Assembly: GCA_036278635.1 (NCBI GenBank)
Contig: DASUKQ010000093.1
Span: 1 to 28,284 of the forward strand
Source: 66-474 sp036278635
GTDB taxonomy: Bacteria; Pseudomonadota; Gammaproteobacteria; Xanthomonadales; Rhodanobacteraceae
Direction of reading: 5' to 3'
DNA: 28,284 nucleotides
The first letter of the stretch is position 1; each line of letters starts with the position of its first letter. The notes under the pieces were generated by a model. The model saw only the letters and a program-made list of their open reading frames with translations, did no database searches and was not told the DNA's origin. Shown piece after piece: positions 17,904 to 26,338 of the stretch. A program made the position numbers and the translations under genes.

Positions 17904-20054
17904 ATGCCCCGCGAAATCCTTGTCACCAGCGCCCTGCCGTATGCGAACGGCCGCATCCACCTGGGCCATGTCGTCGAGCACGTGCAGAGCGACATCTGGG
18001 TCCGCGCGATGCGGATGGCCGGGCACACGGTGCATTACGTCTGCGCCGACGACTCGCACGGCACCTCGATCATGCTGCGCGCGGAAAAGGAAGGCGTCAC
18101 GCCGGAGGCGCTGATCGAGGGGGTGTGGCAGGAGCATACCTCGGACCTGCGCGATTTCGGTGTCGACTACGACCACTATTCGAGCACCCACACCGATACC
18201 AATCGCGAGCTGACCTACGCGATCTGGCGCGCGCTGGAAGCCAACGGGCACGTCGAATCGAAGCCGGTCAGGCAGTTGTTCGATCCCGAGCGGGAGATGT
18301 TTCTGCCCGACCGTTTCATCAAGGGCGAATGTCCGGTCTGCCACGCGAAGGACCAGTACGGCGATGCCTGCGAAGTGTGCGGCAGCACCTACAACCCGAT
18401 CGACCTGATCGAACCGTACTCGGTGGTGTCCGGCGCCAAGCCGGTCGAGAAGGAATCGCTGCACTTCTTCGTGAAGCTGGCCGACTTCCAGACGCTGCTG
18501 GAAGCGTGGCTGGAGGAACGCCGCACCGCCGGCGGGCTGCAATCGGAAGTCGTCAACAAGCTCAAGGAATGGTTCGCCGACGGGCTGCGCAGTTGGGACG
18601 TATCACGCGACGCGCCGTACTTCGGCTTCGAGATTCCCGGGCAGCCCGGGAAGTATTTCTACGTATGGGTGGACGCGCCGGTCGGTTATCTCGCGGCGTT
18701 CAGGGAACTGTGCGAAAGCGGTCGCAAGGCAGGATTGACCGCTTCCGACTTCGACCGCTTCACGCGCCGCGGCACCGATACGGAGATGGTCCATTTCATT
18801 GGCAAGGACATCATCTATTTCCACACGCTGTTCTGGCCCGCGATGCTGCATGGGGCGGGGCTGCGGATGCCGACCGCGGTGAACGTGCACGGTTTCCTGA
18901 CCGTGGACGGCGCAAAGATGTCGAAGTCGCGCGGCACCTTCGTCAACGCACGCACGTATCTCGACCATCTCGATGCCGACTATTTGCGCTACTACCTTGC
19001 CGCAATGCTCGGGCCTTCGCTGACCGACATCGACCTGGACCTGAAGGCGTTCGAGGAACGGGTCAACTCGCACCTCGTCGGCAAGTGGGTCAACATCGCG
19101 AGCCGCTGCGCGGGTTTCGTGCACAAGTTGTTCGGCGGCAAGCTCGCGGAGGCGTTGCCGCAAGCCGAGCGTGACCGTTACGACGCGGCTGCGCGAAAGC
19201 TCGAAACCTGCGCCGCCCTCTACGAATCGCGCGACTACGCCGCGGCGATGCGCGCCATCGTCGAGGTCGCCGACGAGGCCAACGCCTACGTCGCGGAACA
19301 CGCGCCGTGGGTCCTGGCCAGGGACGAAGCCCGCCGCGCCGAACTGCACGTCGTGCTGACGCTTGCGCTCAATTATTTCCGGCTGTTGGCCATCTGGCTC
19401 GCACCCGCAGTGCCGGCCACGGCCGCGCGCGCATTCGCTTTCCTCGATGACGCGCCAACGCATTTCGATGCCGCACGCACACCCTTGCTCGGCCACGCGA
19501 TCGAGCCGTTCAAGGCGCTGGCGACCCGCATCGACCCCAAGCAGATCGCCGCCATGATCGAAGCCTCGAAGGAATCGCTGCACATGAACCAAACCCCATC
19601 CCCACCCAACCCTCCCCTTGAAGGGGAGGGCTCAAAAGCACGACCGTCGGCATCCGCGGATCCCCAGTCCCCGGTCCCCGGTCCCACTGCGCCGAGTCCC
19701 GAGTCCCGAGTCCCGGGTCCCGATGTTGTCTCCATCGACGATTTCGCCAAGCTCGACCTGCGCGTCGCCAGGGTGGACGTCTGCGAATTCGTGGAAGGCT
19801 CCGACAAGCTGCTGCGGTTCGAACTCGACGCCGGGGAACTCGGCAGGCGCCAGATTTTTTCGGGCATCAAGGCCGCGTACCCGGAACCGGAAAAGCTGGT
19901 GGGCCGAAACGTCGTGTTCATCGCCAACCTCGCGCCGCGCAAGATGCGCTTCGGCGTCAGCGAAGGCATGATTCTTTCCGCAGGAACCGGCGGCAACGCA
20001 TTGTTTTTGCTTGACGCGGACCCCGGCGCAAAACCGGGAATGCCGGTCAAGTAG
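17904..20054 (+). CDS. metG: Methionyl-tRNA synthetase
   Basis: Class I synthetase charging tRNA-Met and initiator tRNA. The HIGH-type motif is PYANGRIHLGH near the N-terminus. The four-Cys zinc site CPVC...CEVC is at residues 143-146 and 156-159, matching E. coli. KMSKSRGTF follows VDGA. The anticodon-binding helical domain runs to about residue 555, and the C-terminal dimerising tRNA-binding (Trbp111/EMAP-like) domain from about 607 (VSIDDFAKLDLRVARVDVCE). Length is 716 residues against 677 in E. coli. The ATG at 17904 is chosen because MPREILVTSALPYANG is the family N-terminus; an upstream TTG at 17883 is unlikely. The linker at 561-606 is encoded by two different dispersed repeats (see separate entries). 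Confidence 0.98.
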   Translation: MPREILVTSALPYANGRIHLGHVVEHVQSDIWVRAMRMAGHTVHYVCADDSHGTSIMLRAEKEGVTPEALIEGVWQEHTSDLRDFGVDYDHYSSTHTDTNRELTYAIWRALEANGHVESKPVRQLFDPEREMFLPDRFIKGECPVCHAKDQYGDACEVCGSTYNPIDLIEPYSVVSGAKPVEKESLHFFVKLADFQTLLEAWLEERRTAGGLQSEVVNKLKEWFADGLRSWDVSRDAPYFGFEIPGQPGKYFYVWVDAPVGYLAAFRELCESGRKAGLTASDFDRFTRRGTDTEMVHFIGKDIIYFHTLFWPAMLHGAGLRMPTAVNVHGFLTVDGAKMSKSRGTFVNARTYLDHLDADYLRYYLAAMLGPSLTDIDLDLKAFEERVNSHLVGKWVNIASRCAGFVHKLFGGKLAEALPQAERDRYDAAARKLETCAALYESRDYAAAMRAIVEVADEANAYVAEHAPWVLARDEARRAELHVVLTLALNYFRLLAIWLAPAVPATAARAFAFLDDAPTHFDAARTPLLGHAIEPFKALATRIDPKQIAAMIEASKESLHMNQTPSPPNPPLEGEGSKARPSASADPQSPVPGPTAPSPESRVPGPDVVSIDDFAKLDLRVARVDVCEFVEGSDKLLRFELDAGELGRRQIFSGIKAAYPEPEKLVGRNVVFIANLAPRKMRFGVSEGMILSAGTGGNALFLLDADPGAKPGMPVK
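19591..19632 (+). repeat. Dispersed CCCATCCCC repeat inside the metG coding sequence
   Basis: About 40 bases nearly identical to the right arm of the pair at 6992-7029, including CCCTCCCCTTGAAGGGGAGG. It is read in frame as PSPPNPPLEGEGS, forming the first part of the linker before the C-terminal tRNA-binding domain of MetG. Confidence 0.85.
19660..19722 (+). repeat. 7-base tandem repeat inside the metG linker
   Basis: GTCCCCG-type and GAGTCCC-type heptamers are repeated several times (three GTCCCCG-like, then GAGTCCC three times and GGGTCCC). It is read in frame as SPVPGPTAPSPESRVPGP. The heptamer period preserves no codon phase, so each unit shifts frame, but the total length keeps the downstream domain in frame. 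Confidence 0.75.
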
Positions 20055-20139
20055 CGATCGCGCCAACATCCCGCCTTCGCCGCACCACCCGCCGCACTTT
20101 GCTATCGTGGCGCATTCCGATAGCGGGGCGGAGGGGCAG

Positions 20140-21111
20140 ATGCCATCGATCAGTGTGCTGCACGCATACCGCAACGGCCTGTTCGCCGCGGTTCTCGGTG
20201 CGGGATTCGCAGTCGTCGCGCAGGCCGCCGACACGCCCGCTTCGCAGCCGGCGCCGACCATGCAACAGGTGCTGGATGCATCGAAACCCTCCGACTGGCG
20301 ACCGCTGGACCCACGCGACACGCTGTACATGGATTTGCCGCAGGGCCGGGTCGTGATCGAACTCGACCCCGCGTACGCGCCGTTGCACGCAACCAACATC
20401 CGTACGCTGGCGCACGAACACTACTGGGACGGTCTCGCGATCCTGCGCGTGCAGGACGGCTTCGTGACGCAATGGGGCGATCCCGCGGCCGAAACGGAAC
20501 ATCCCGCGCATCCGCCGCGCTCGCTCGGCAAAGCGGGTGCAACGATCGCGCCGGAATTCGAACGCGACATCACGCCCGATCTGCCTTTCACGAAGCTGCC
20601 CGACGGCGACGTGTATGCACCCGAAGTCGGTTTCAGCAACGGTTTCCCGATGGCGCGCGACCCGCAGACCGGCAAGACCTGGCTGGTGCACTGTTACGGC
20701 ATGGTCGGCGCGGGCCGCGACAACGCCCCGGATTCCGGCCCCGGTACCGAACTATACGCCGTGATCGGCCAGGCGCCGCGCCAGCTCGACCGCAACATCG
20801 CCCTGGTCGGCCGCGTGGTGCAAGGCATGCAGTACCTTGCGGCGCTACCGCGCGGCTACGGGCCCATGGGTTTCTACAAGGATCCCGCGCACCAGACGAA
20901 AATCCTGCGCGTGCGCCTGGCGTCCGACCTTCCAGCATCCGAACGCATGCACCTCGAAGTGCTGCGCACCGACACACCGACCTTCACCGCACTGGTCGAA
21001 TCGCGCCGCAACCGGTCGGACGCCTGGTATCTCCACAAGGCCGGCAGGATCGACATCTGCAACGTGCCATTGCCGGTGCGCAAGGCAACCGGCCGGGACG
21101 CGAAGCGCTGA
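20140..21111 (+). CDS. Periplasmic cyclophilin-type peptidylprolyl isomerase
   Basis: Prolyl isomerase for envelope protein folding. The ATG at 20140 follows GGAGGGG and gives 323 residues with a signal peptide (hydrophobic NGLFAAVLGAGFAVVAQA, cleavage near residue 30). The cyclophilin domain follows: TLYMDLPQGRVVIELDPAYA, then HEHYWDGLAILRVQDGFVTQWGDP (matching the FxRVI..FMIQGGDP region), FSNGFPMARD and ELYAVIGQAPRQLDRN, then VGRVVQGMQYL. It is clearly longer than the usual 160-190-residue bacterial cyclophilins. The inserts include ETEHPAHPPRSLGKAG and a C-terminal extension with VPLPVRKATGRDAKR. Residues replacing the catalytic Arg region should be checked. It follows metG by 85 bases. 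The 165 bases to the convergent ppsR stop hold no gene I can support. Confidence 0.87.
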   Translation: MPSISVLHAYRNGLFAAVLGAGFAVVAQAADTPASQPAPTMQQVLDASKPSDWRPLDPRDTLYMDLPQGRVVIELDPAYAPLHATNIRTLAHEHYWDGLAILRVQDGFVTQWGDPAAETEHPAHPPRSLGKAGATIAPEFERDITPDLPFTKLPDGDVYAPEVGFSNGFPMARDPQTGKTWLVHCYGMVGAGRDNAPDSGPGTELYAVIGQAPRQLDRNIALVGRVVQGMQYLAALPRGYGPMGFYKDPAHQTKILRVRLASDLPASERMHLEVLRTDTPTFTALVESRRNRSDAWYLHKAGRIDICNVPLPVRKATGRDAKR

Positions 21112-21276
21112 TCCAGTGCTGCCCGGCATCCCTCCGCCGCTTCGCGGTCGCACTGCGCACGCGTTCGTTTACTCGCGCCATCCTTGGCGCTCGCCCTGCG
21201 GGCCGGCCAACGCCGTTCACGGCCGATCAGGTCGGTCGTAGTCGCTCCGCCCTTCGTGCCGAAGGGATGCTTTGCC

Positions 21277-22104
21277 TCAGAACATGTGACGCTCGATGCC
21301 AAGATGCGCCATGATCTTGCTGCCGATTTCCTCGATCGATGTGTGCGTGGTGTTGAGTGACGGGATGTTCTCGGCGCGGAAAATCTGGTCGGCGATCGCG
21401 AGTTCGCGCTTGCAGCGGTCGAGCTTCGCGTAGGCACTGCCTGGCCGCCTTGCTTCGCGGACCTGCGCCAGGCGCACGGGTTCGATGGTAAGGCCGTACA
21501 GGCGATCACGGCACGGTTCCAGAAGCTTCGGGAGCCGGTCGTGTTCGAGGTCCTCGTCGGTCAGGGGGTAATTCGCGGATTTCACGCCGTAATGGAGCGC
21601 CATGTACAGGCATGTCGGCGTCTTGCCGACCCGCGACACGCCGACCAACACCACGTCGGCCTGGCTGTAGTCGATGTTGACGCCGTCGTCGTGGGCCAAC
21701 GCGTAATTGGTGGCGTCGATGCGCGCCTCGTACTCGTTGAAATTCACCATGCCGTGCGCGCGATTGACCGCACCCGAACGGCGCGTACCGAGTTCGAGCT
21801 CCAGGGTGCCGATGAACGGCGCCATCACGTCGATCATCAGCGCCCCCGACTCGGCAATGATCTCGCACAACTGGGGGTCGACCACGGTATTGACGACGAT
21901 CGGGCGCTCCGCGTTCTGTGCATACGCGGTCTTGATCCGCAGCGCCGCGGCGCGCGCCTTGTCGGGCGTGTCGACAAAGGCAATGCGGTGACCCGCGAAG
22001 GTGACGCCTTCGAACTGGGCCAGGATCGAATTGCCGATGGTCTCCGCCGTGATGCCGGTGGAGTCCGAAATGAAGAAAACCGTCCGGTGTCCGTCGCCGT
22101 TCAA
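21277..22104 (-). CDS. ppsR: PEP synthase regulatory protein (kinase/pyrophosphorylase)
   Basis: Bifunctional DUF299 enzyme that inactivates PEP synthase by ADP-dependent phosphorylation of its active-site threonine and reactivates it by phosphate-dependent dephosphorylation. It starts best at a TTG at 22104, preceded by GAGGAG at 6 bases, giving 275 residues (E. coli 277). A GTG at 22146 would add 14 residues with no family match. Motifs are TVFFISDSTGITAETIG at the N-terminus, VMAPFIGTLELELG, and the P-loop GVSRVGKT at 155-162, followed by PTCLYMALHYGVKSANYPL. It is divergent from ppsA, its target, with 179 bases between the starts, a standard gammaproteobacterial arrangement. Confidence 0.95.
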   Translation of the reverse strand: MNGDGHRTVFFISDSTGITAETIGNSILAQFEGVTFAGHRIAFVDTPDKARAAALRIKTAYAQNAERPIVVNTVVDPQLCEIIAESGALMIDVMAPFIGTLELELGTRRSGAVNRAHGMVNFNEYEARIDATNYALAHDDGVNIDYSQADVVLVGVSRVGKTPTCLYMALHYGVKSANYPLTDEDLEHDRLPKLLEPCRDRLYGLTIEPVRLAQVREARRPGSAYAKLDRCKRELAIADQIFRAENIPSLNTTHTSIEEIGSKIMAHLGIERHMF

Positions 22105-22283
22105 TCCCGTCTCCTCGATCCGTTGCAAGCCGGCAGCGCGGAACACGCGCAGTCGCCAGCGGCGAGTTTACCCGCGGCAATCCGCCCGGCATGAATGGTT
22201 ACGTCCCGGATCCCGCGCTGCGGCTTGTCACCCCCGCCCGGCGCGGCGAGAATGGCGGTTCTTCTCGGGCCACGGGTCCGGAC

Positions 22284-24779
22284 ATGGAGATCGACGTGAC
22301 CGAGCTCGTCCTCTGGCTGGACCAACTGCGCATGACCGACCTCGCCAGGGTCGGCGGCAAGAACGCTTCCCTCGGCGAGATGATCGGCAACCTTGCCAAA
22401 CTGGGTGTGTCGGTTCCAGGCGGCTTTGCGACCACCGCCGACGCATTCAAGACCTATCTCGAAAAGAGCGGTCTGGCGGACAGGATCCAGAAGCGCCTCG
22501 CGTCACTCGACGTGGAAGACGTCAATGCATTGACCGCGGCCGGCAAGGAAATCCGCCGATGGATCGTCGACACCAAACTGCCCGACGATCTCGAACACGC
22601 CATCCGCGCGGCGTACGAGAAATTGTGTCGCGACGCGGCTGGTGCGGAAAGTTCAGGCCACGGAGCTCTTGGCCATGGACGGCAAGTTCGAACTACCGGA
22701 TCCTCCGATCAGGGACGATCGCACAAGACACCCGGGGGCGGCGACAACGTGCCGGTCGCGGTGCGCTCGTCCGCCACGGCGGAAGATTTGCCCGACGCGA
22801 GTTTCGCGGGGCAACAGGAGACCTTCCTCAACGTCACCGGCATCGACGGGGTGCTGCACAACGTGAAGGAAGTTTTTGCCTCGCTCTACAATGACCGCGC
22901 GATCGCCTATCGCGTGCACCACGGCTTCAGGCACGAGGACGTGTTCCTGTCCGCGGGGGTGCAGTTGATGGTGCGCTCCGACGTCGGCGCCTCGGGTGTG
23001 TTGTTCACGCTCGATACCGAATCCGGGTTCCGCGACGTGGTCTTCGTCACCGCCAGCTACGGCCTCGGCGAGATGGTCGTGCAGGGCGCGGTGAACCCCG
23101 ACGAGTTCTACGTGTTCAAGCCCACGCTGCGCGCCGGCAAGCAGGCCGTGCTGCGCCGCAGCCTCGGTGCGAAGCAGCAGCGCATGGTGTATTCCGACAA
23201 GCCGGGCGAGCGCGTGCGAATCGAAGCCACGCCCGAAGACCTGCGCCGCAAATTCTGCATCAGCGACGCCGACGTCGAATCCCTCGCAAGGCAAGCGCTG
23301 ATCATCGAGGAACACTACCAACGCCCGATGGACATCGAGTGGGCGAAAGACGGCGTCACCGGCAAGCTCTATATCGTGCAGGCGCGCCCGGAAACGGTGA
23401 AGTCGCGCGCGCATGCGACGCAACTGGAACGTTTCCAGTTGAACGAAAAAGGCAAGGTACTGGCCGAGGGCCGTTCGATTGGCCAGAAGATCGGCGCCGG
23501 CAAGGCACGGGTCATCCGGTCGCTCGCCAGGATGAATGAATTCGAGGCGGGCGACGTGCTGGTCGCCGACATGACCGACCCCGACTGGGAGCCGATCATG
23601 AAGCGCGCCGCGGCGATCGTCACCAACCGCGGCGGCCGTACCTGCCACGCCGCGATCATCGCGCGCGAACTGGGCGTGCCCGCGGTGGTCGGTACCGGCG
23701 ATGGGCTGGAAAAAATCCCCGAGGGACACGAAGTCACCATCTCGTGCGCCGAGGGCGACACCGGCTTCATCTACGACGGCAAGCTGAAGTTCGAGCGCGT
23801 CGCGACCGACCTGGGCGACATGCCGGAAGCGCCGCTCAAGATCATGATGAACGTGGCGAACCCCGAGCGCGCCTTCGACTTCGGGATGCTCCCGAACCAG
23901 GGCATCGGCCTCGCGCGCCTGGAAATGATCATTGCCAGCCACATCGGCGTGCACCCGAAAGCGTTGCTCCAGTACGACCAGCAGGACGCCGAAACCAGGA
24001 AGAAGATCGACGAACGCATCGCGGGCTACGCCGGTCCGGTCGAGTTCTACGTCGACCGCCTCGCCGAGGGCATCGCAACGATCGCGGCTTCCGTGTATCC
24101 GAAAACCGTGATCGTGCGGATGTCCGACTTCAAATCGAACGAATACGCGAACCTCCTAGGCGGCGCCAAGTACGAGCCGCACGAGGAAAACCCGATGATC
24201 GGGTTCCGCGGCGCGTCACGCTACGTCGACGATACCTTCGCCGAGGCGTTCGGGCTGGAATGCAAGGCCGTCAAGAAGGTGCGCGAGGCGATGGGCCTCG
24301 ACAACGTGTGGGTGATGATCCCGTTCATCCGCACGCTGGACGAAGGCCGCAAGGTCATCGAAGTGTTGCGCGCAAATGGCCTCGTGCAGGGCGAAAGCAT
24401 CGACGGCAACGAGGCGCTGAAGGTCATCATGATGTGCGAGGTACCCTCGAACGCGTTGCTCGCCGAGGAATTCCTCGACATCTTCGATGGTTTCTCGATC
24501 GGCTCCAACGATCTGACGCAATTGACGCTGGGCCTGGATCGCGACTCCTCGATCGTCGCCGGCCTGTTCGACGAGCGCAACCCGGCGGTCAAAAAGCTGC
24601 TCGCGATGGCCATCAAGACCGCCCGCGCCAAGGGCAAGTACGTCGGCATCTGCGGGCAGGGCCCGTCCGACCATGCCGACCTCGCCGAGTGGCTGATGGA
24701 CCAGGGCATCGAGTCGCTGTCGTTGAACCCGGACACCGTGGTCGATACCTGGCTGCGGCTGGCGAAACACAAGGGCTGA
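22284..24779 (+). CDS. ppsA: Phosphoenolpyruvate synthase
   Basis: Makes PEP from pyruvate and ATP for gluconeogenesis; cytoplasmic. The ATP-binding domain has RVGGKNASLGEMIGNL near residue 23 and AVRSSATAEDLPDASFAGQQ. The phosphohistidine domain has TNRGGRTCHAAIIARELG with catalytic His455; the PpsR target Thr lies just before it. The PEP/pyruvate barrel ends with SIGSNDLTQLTLGLDRD, GICGQGPSD (catalytic Cys) and SLNPDTVVDTWLRLAKHKG. Length is 831 residues from the ATG at 22284. A GTG at 22296 has a better Shine-Dalgarno (GGAG), and an ATG at 22191 would add 31 non-family residues. E. coli PpsA has 792 residues and its His at 421. The excess comes mostly from an insertion at about residues 116-152. 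Confidence 0.97.
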   Translation: MEIDVTELVLWLDQLRMTDLARVGGKNASLGEMIGNLAKLGVSVPGGFATTADAFKTYLEKSGLADRIQKRLASLDVEDVNALTAAGKEIRRWIVDTKLPDDLEHAIRAAYEKLCRDAAGAESSGHGALGHGRQVRTTGSSDQGRSHKTPGGGDNVPVAVRSSATAEDLPDASFAGQQETFLNVTGIDGVLHNVKEVFASLYNDRAIAYRVHHGFRHEDVFLSAGVQLMVRSDVGASGVLFTLDTESGFRDVVFVTASYGLGEMVVQGAVNPDEFYVFKPTLRAGKQAVLRRSLGAKQQRMVYSDKPGERVRIEATPEDLRRKFCISDADVESLARQALIIEEHYQRPMDIEWAKDGVTGKLYIVQARPETVKSRAHATQLERFQLNEKGKVLAEGRSIGQKIGAGKARVIRSLARMNEFEAGDVLVADMTDPDWEPIMKRAAAIVTNRGGRTCHAAIIARELGVPAVVGTGDGLEKIPEGHEVTISCAEGDTGFIYDGKLKFERVATDLGDMPEAPLKIMMNVANPERAFDFGMLPNQGIGLARLEMIIASHIGVHPKALLQYDQQDAETRKKIDERIAGYAGPVEFYVDRLAEGIATIAASVYPKTVIVRMSDFKSNEYANLLGGAKYEPHEENPMIGFRGASRYVDDTFAEAFGLECKAVKKVREAMGLDNVWVMIPFIRTLDEGRKVIEVLRANGLVQGESIDGNEALKVIMMCEVPSNALLAEEFLDIFDGFSIGSNDLTQLTLGLDRDSSIVAGLFDERNPAVKKLLAMAIKTARAKGKYVGICGQGPSDHADLAEWLMDQGIESLSLNPDTVVDTWLRLAKHKG
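22629..22739 (+). other. In-frame insertion within the PpsA ATP-binding domain
   Basis: About 110 bases coding for a Gly, Ser, His and Arg-rich stretch (residues ~116-152) between AYEKLC and DNVPVAVRSSATAED. In E. coli and in Xanthomonas as I recall them these two segments are joined by only about 5-8 residues. The DNA holds dyads: AGTTCGAACT at 22685-22694, and GGCCA...TGGCC around 22660-22676. This suggests a mobile repeat that landed in frame. Its family is not otherwise seen in this window. Confidence 0.55.
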
Positions 24780-25170
24780 ATCGCTCCCCCGGATAATTCT
24801 GCCGCGAGACCCGCGACGTCCATGTTGCTCGTCCTGCGCGGCCCTGGCGGCGTTCAAACCGGCAGTCCGTGCCGATCCGGTCCGCAGGCGCGATGCCGGG
24901 AATTGACGGCGAAGGCAGGACATGAAGCGCCCTGCGTGTTTGGCTTGCCCCGCTCCGGCGTCCCACTCCCCGCCATCTGTTGCTGCCGAACCTCGCTGGG
25001 CCGGCGGGCTGCATGTGCCGGTCACGGACCCGGGCTTCTGTGAGCCGTGTCGCGCAAATGACCATTGACATTCATATCTTTTCGTAGTAGAGGGGTTTCG
25101 CCGCGCGCACTCCCACGACCCACGGCCGGCGCGACGAACAGGCACGAGGTCCCCATCGAGGGCATGGACC
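24780..25170. other. Intergenic region between ppsA and the beta-propeller gene
   Basis: No gene is supported in these 391 bases. A 73-codon frame at 24822-25043 has arbitrary composition and no family feel. A consensus -35 hexamer TTGACA lies at 25065-25070 in a locally AT-richer stretch, but the hexamer 17 bases on (TAGAGG) is a weak -10, so a promoter for the following gene here is only possible. No repeat from the other families in the window is present. Confidence 0.4.
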
Positions 25171-26265
25171 ATGAAAACCCGCATGTCTGGAATGTTGGTT
25201 GGTCTCATCGTTGCCGTTGTGCTTGCGGCCATTGGAACGGCCGCGGTCGCCGCGACGACCACCGTAGTCGCCTCCGGATTGAACAACCCCCGTGGCCTCA
25301 CTTTCGGCCCCGACGGGACGCTTTATGTTGCCGAAGCCGGTACGGGCGGCGCGGGGCCATGCATCACCAACAGCGAACCGAGCTACGTCTGTTTCGGAAC
25401 GACCGGATCGATCACGCAGATACGCAAAGGTCGGCAAACCCGGATCGTGACGGGACTGCCGTCGTTGGCTGCGGTCGGCGGTGGCGGCGCGACGGGTCCC
25501 CACGATGTCTCGGCTGTCGGGAACGGAGGATTGCTCGTCGCGATCGGGCTCGGCGCACCCCCTGCGAATACGGCTCCGGGCGGTGTCCTGGAAGGCACCG
25601 GGCTTGGCACCATCATCCGCCTGAATGGGAGCTCGGGCCATTGGAATTCCGTGGCCGACCTGGCCGCCTACGAGGCCGCCGTGAATCCTGATGGAACCGA
25701 TCTTGACACGAACCCTTACGGCTTGCTCGCGCTGGCCGGGCACATGTACGTCGCCGACGCGGGTGGCAACTCGGTACTCGAGGTCTCGGAGTCCGGGCGC
25801 GTGTCGACCGTCGCCGGGTTCCCGCAAACGATGGTGAACCTGCCCTTCCCGCCCTTCAGTCCCGTGCCGATGGATCCCGTGCCGACGGCGGTCGCACTGG
25901 GCCCGGACGGGTTGCTCTACGCCGGGCAGCTCACCGGCTTTCCGTTCCCGGTGGGCGGCTCGACCGTTTGGCGCCTCGGCCCCGGGGGCCCGGTGTCTTT
26001 TCGTACCGGGTTCACCAACGTCGTCGACATCACTTTCGGTCCGGATGGCAGCCTCTACGTGGTCGAAATCGACTCGTCCAGCCTCCTGTTCCCGCCCGAC
26101 ATGATCGGGTCGCTGATCAAGGTGGCCCAGAACGGGACAAAGACGACGGTCGCAGGCGGGCTCTTCTCACCGGGCGGCGTCGCGCTCGATCGGAACGGGA
26201 CGCCGTATGTCACGGTGTGCTCGGTTTGCCCGGGCGGCGGCCAGGTACTGCGGATCGATCCATAG
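25171..26265 (+). CDS. Secreted ScyD/ScyE-type beta-propeller protein
   Basis: Protein of 364 residues with an N-terminal signal peptide (KTRMSGMLVGLIVAVVLAAI... cleavage near residue 27). The mature part is built from repeated propeller blades of NHL type: ASGLNNPRGLTFGPDGTLYVAE, NPYGLLALAGHMYVADAGGN, PTAVALGPDGLLYAGQ, VVDITFGPDGSLYVVE and SPGGVALDRNGTPYVTV. This pattern is that of the ScyD/ScyE family, named from cyanobacterial scytonemin clusters but also found in actinobacteria and others, with no firm biochemical role. No other scytonemin gene is nearby. It sits between ppsA and a stretch of gene debris, so lateral acquisition is plausible. No strong Shine-Dalgarno is seen; an ATG at 25186 is an alternative start. 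Confidence 0.83.
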   Translation: MKTRMSGMLVGLIVAVVLAAIGTAAVAATTTVVASGLNNPRGLTFGPDGTLYVAEAGTGGAGPCITNSEPSYVCFGTTGSITQIRKGRQTRIVTGLPSLAAVGGGGATGPHDVSAVGNGGLLVAIGLGAPPANTAPGGVLEGTGLGTIIRLNGSSGHWNSVADLAAYEAAVNPDGTDLDTNPYGLLALAGHMYVADAGGNSVLEVSESGRVSTVAGFPQTMVNLPFPPFSPVPMDPVPTAVALGPDGLLYAGQLTGFPFPVGGSTVWRLGPGGPVSFRTGFTNVVDITFGPDGSLYVVEIDSSSLLFPPDMIGSLIKVAQNGTKTTVAGGLFSPGGVALDRNGTPYVTVCSVCPGGGQVLRIDP

Positions 26266-26338
26266 CCCGCGCGGGTGCGGCGGTCCCCGGCCGTCGCACC
26301 CGTTTCTGCGCGGAGCGAACGAAGACGTAATCCGGCGA

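Noticed and set aside
22653..23954. Long minus-strand open frame opposite ppsA
   Set aside because: Shadow of the ppsA codon pattern; ppsA has catalytic motifs in this stretch and the antisense product resembles nothing.
24822..25043. Small open frame of 73 codons after ppsA
   Set aside because: No ribosome binding site of note, arbitrary residue composition and no recognisable motif.
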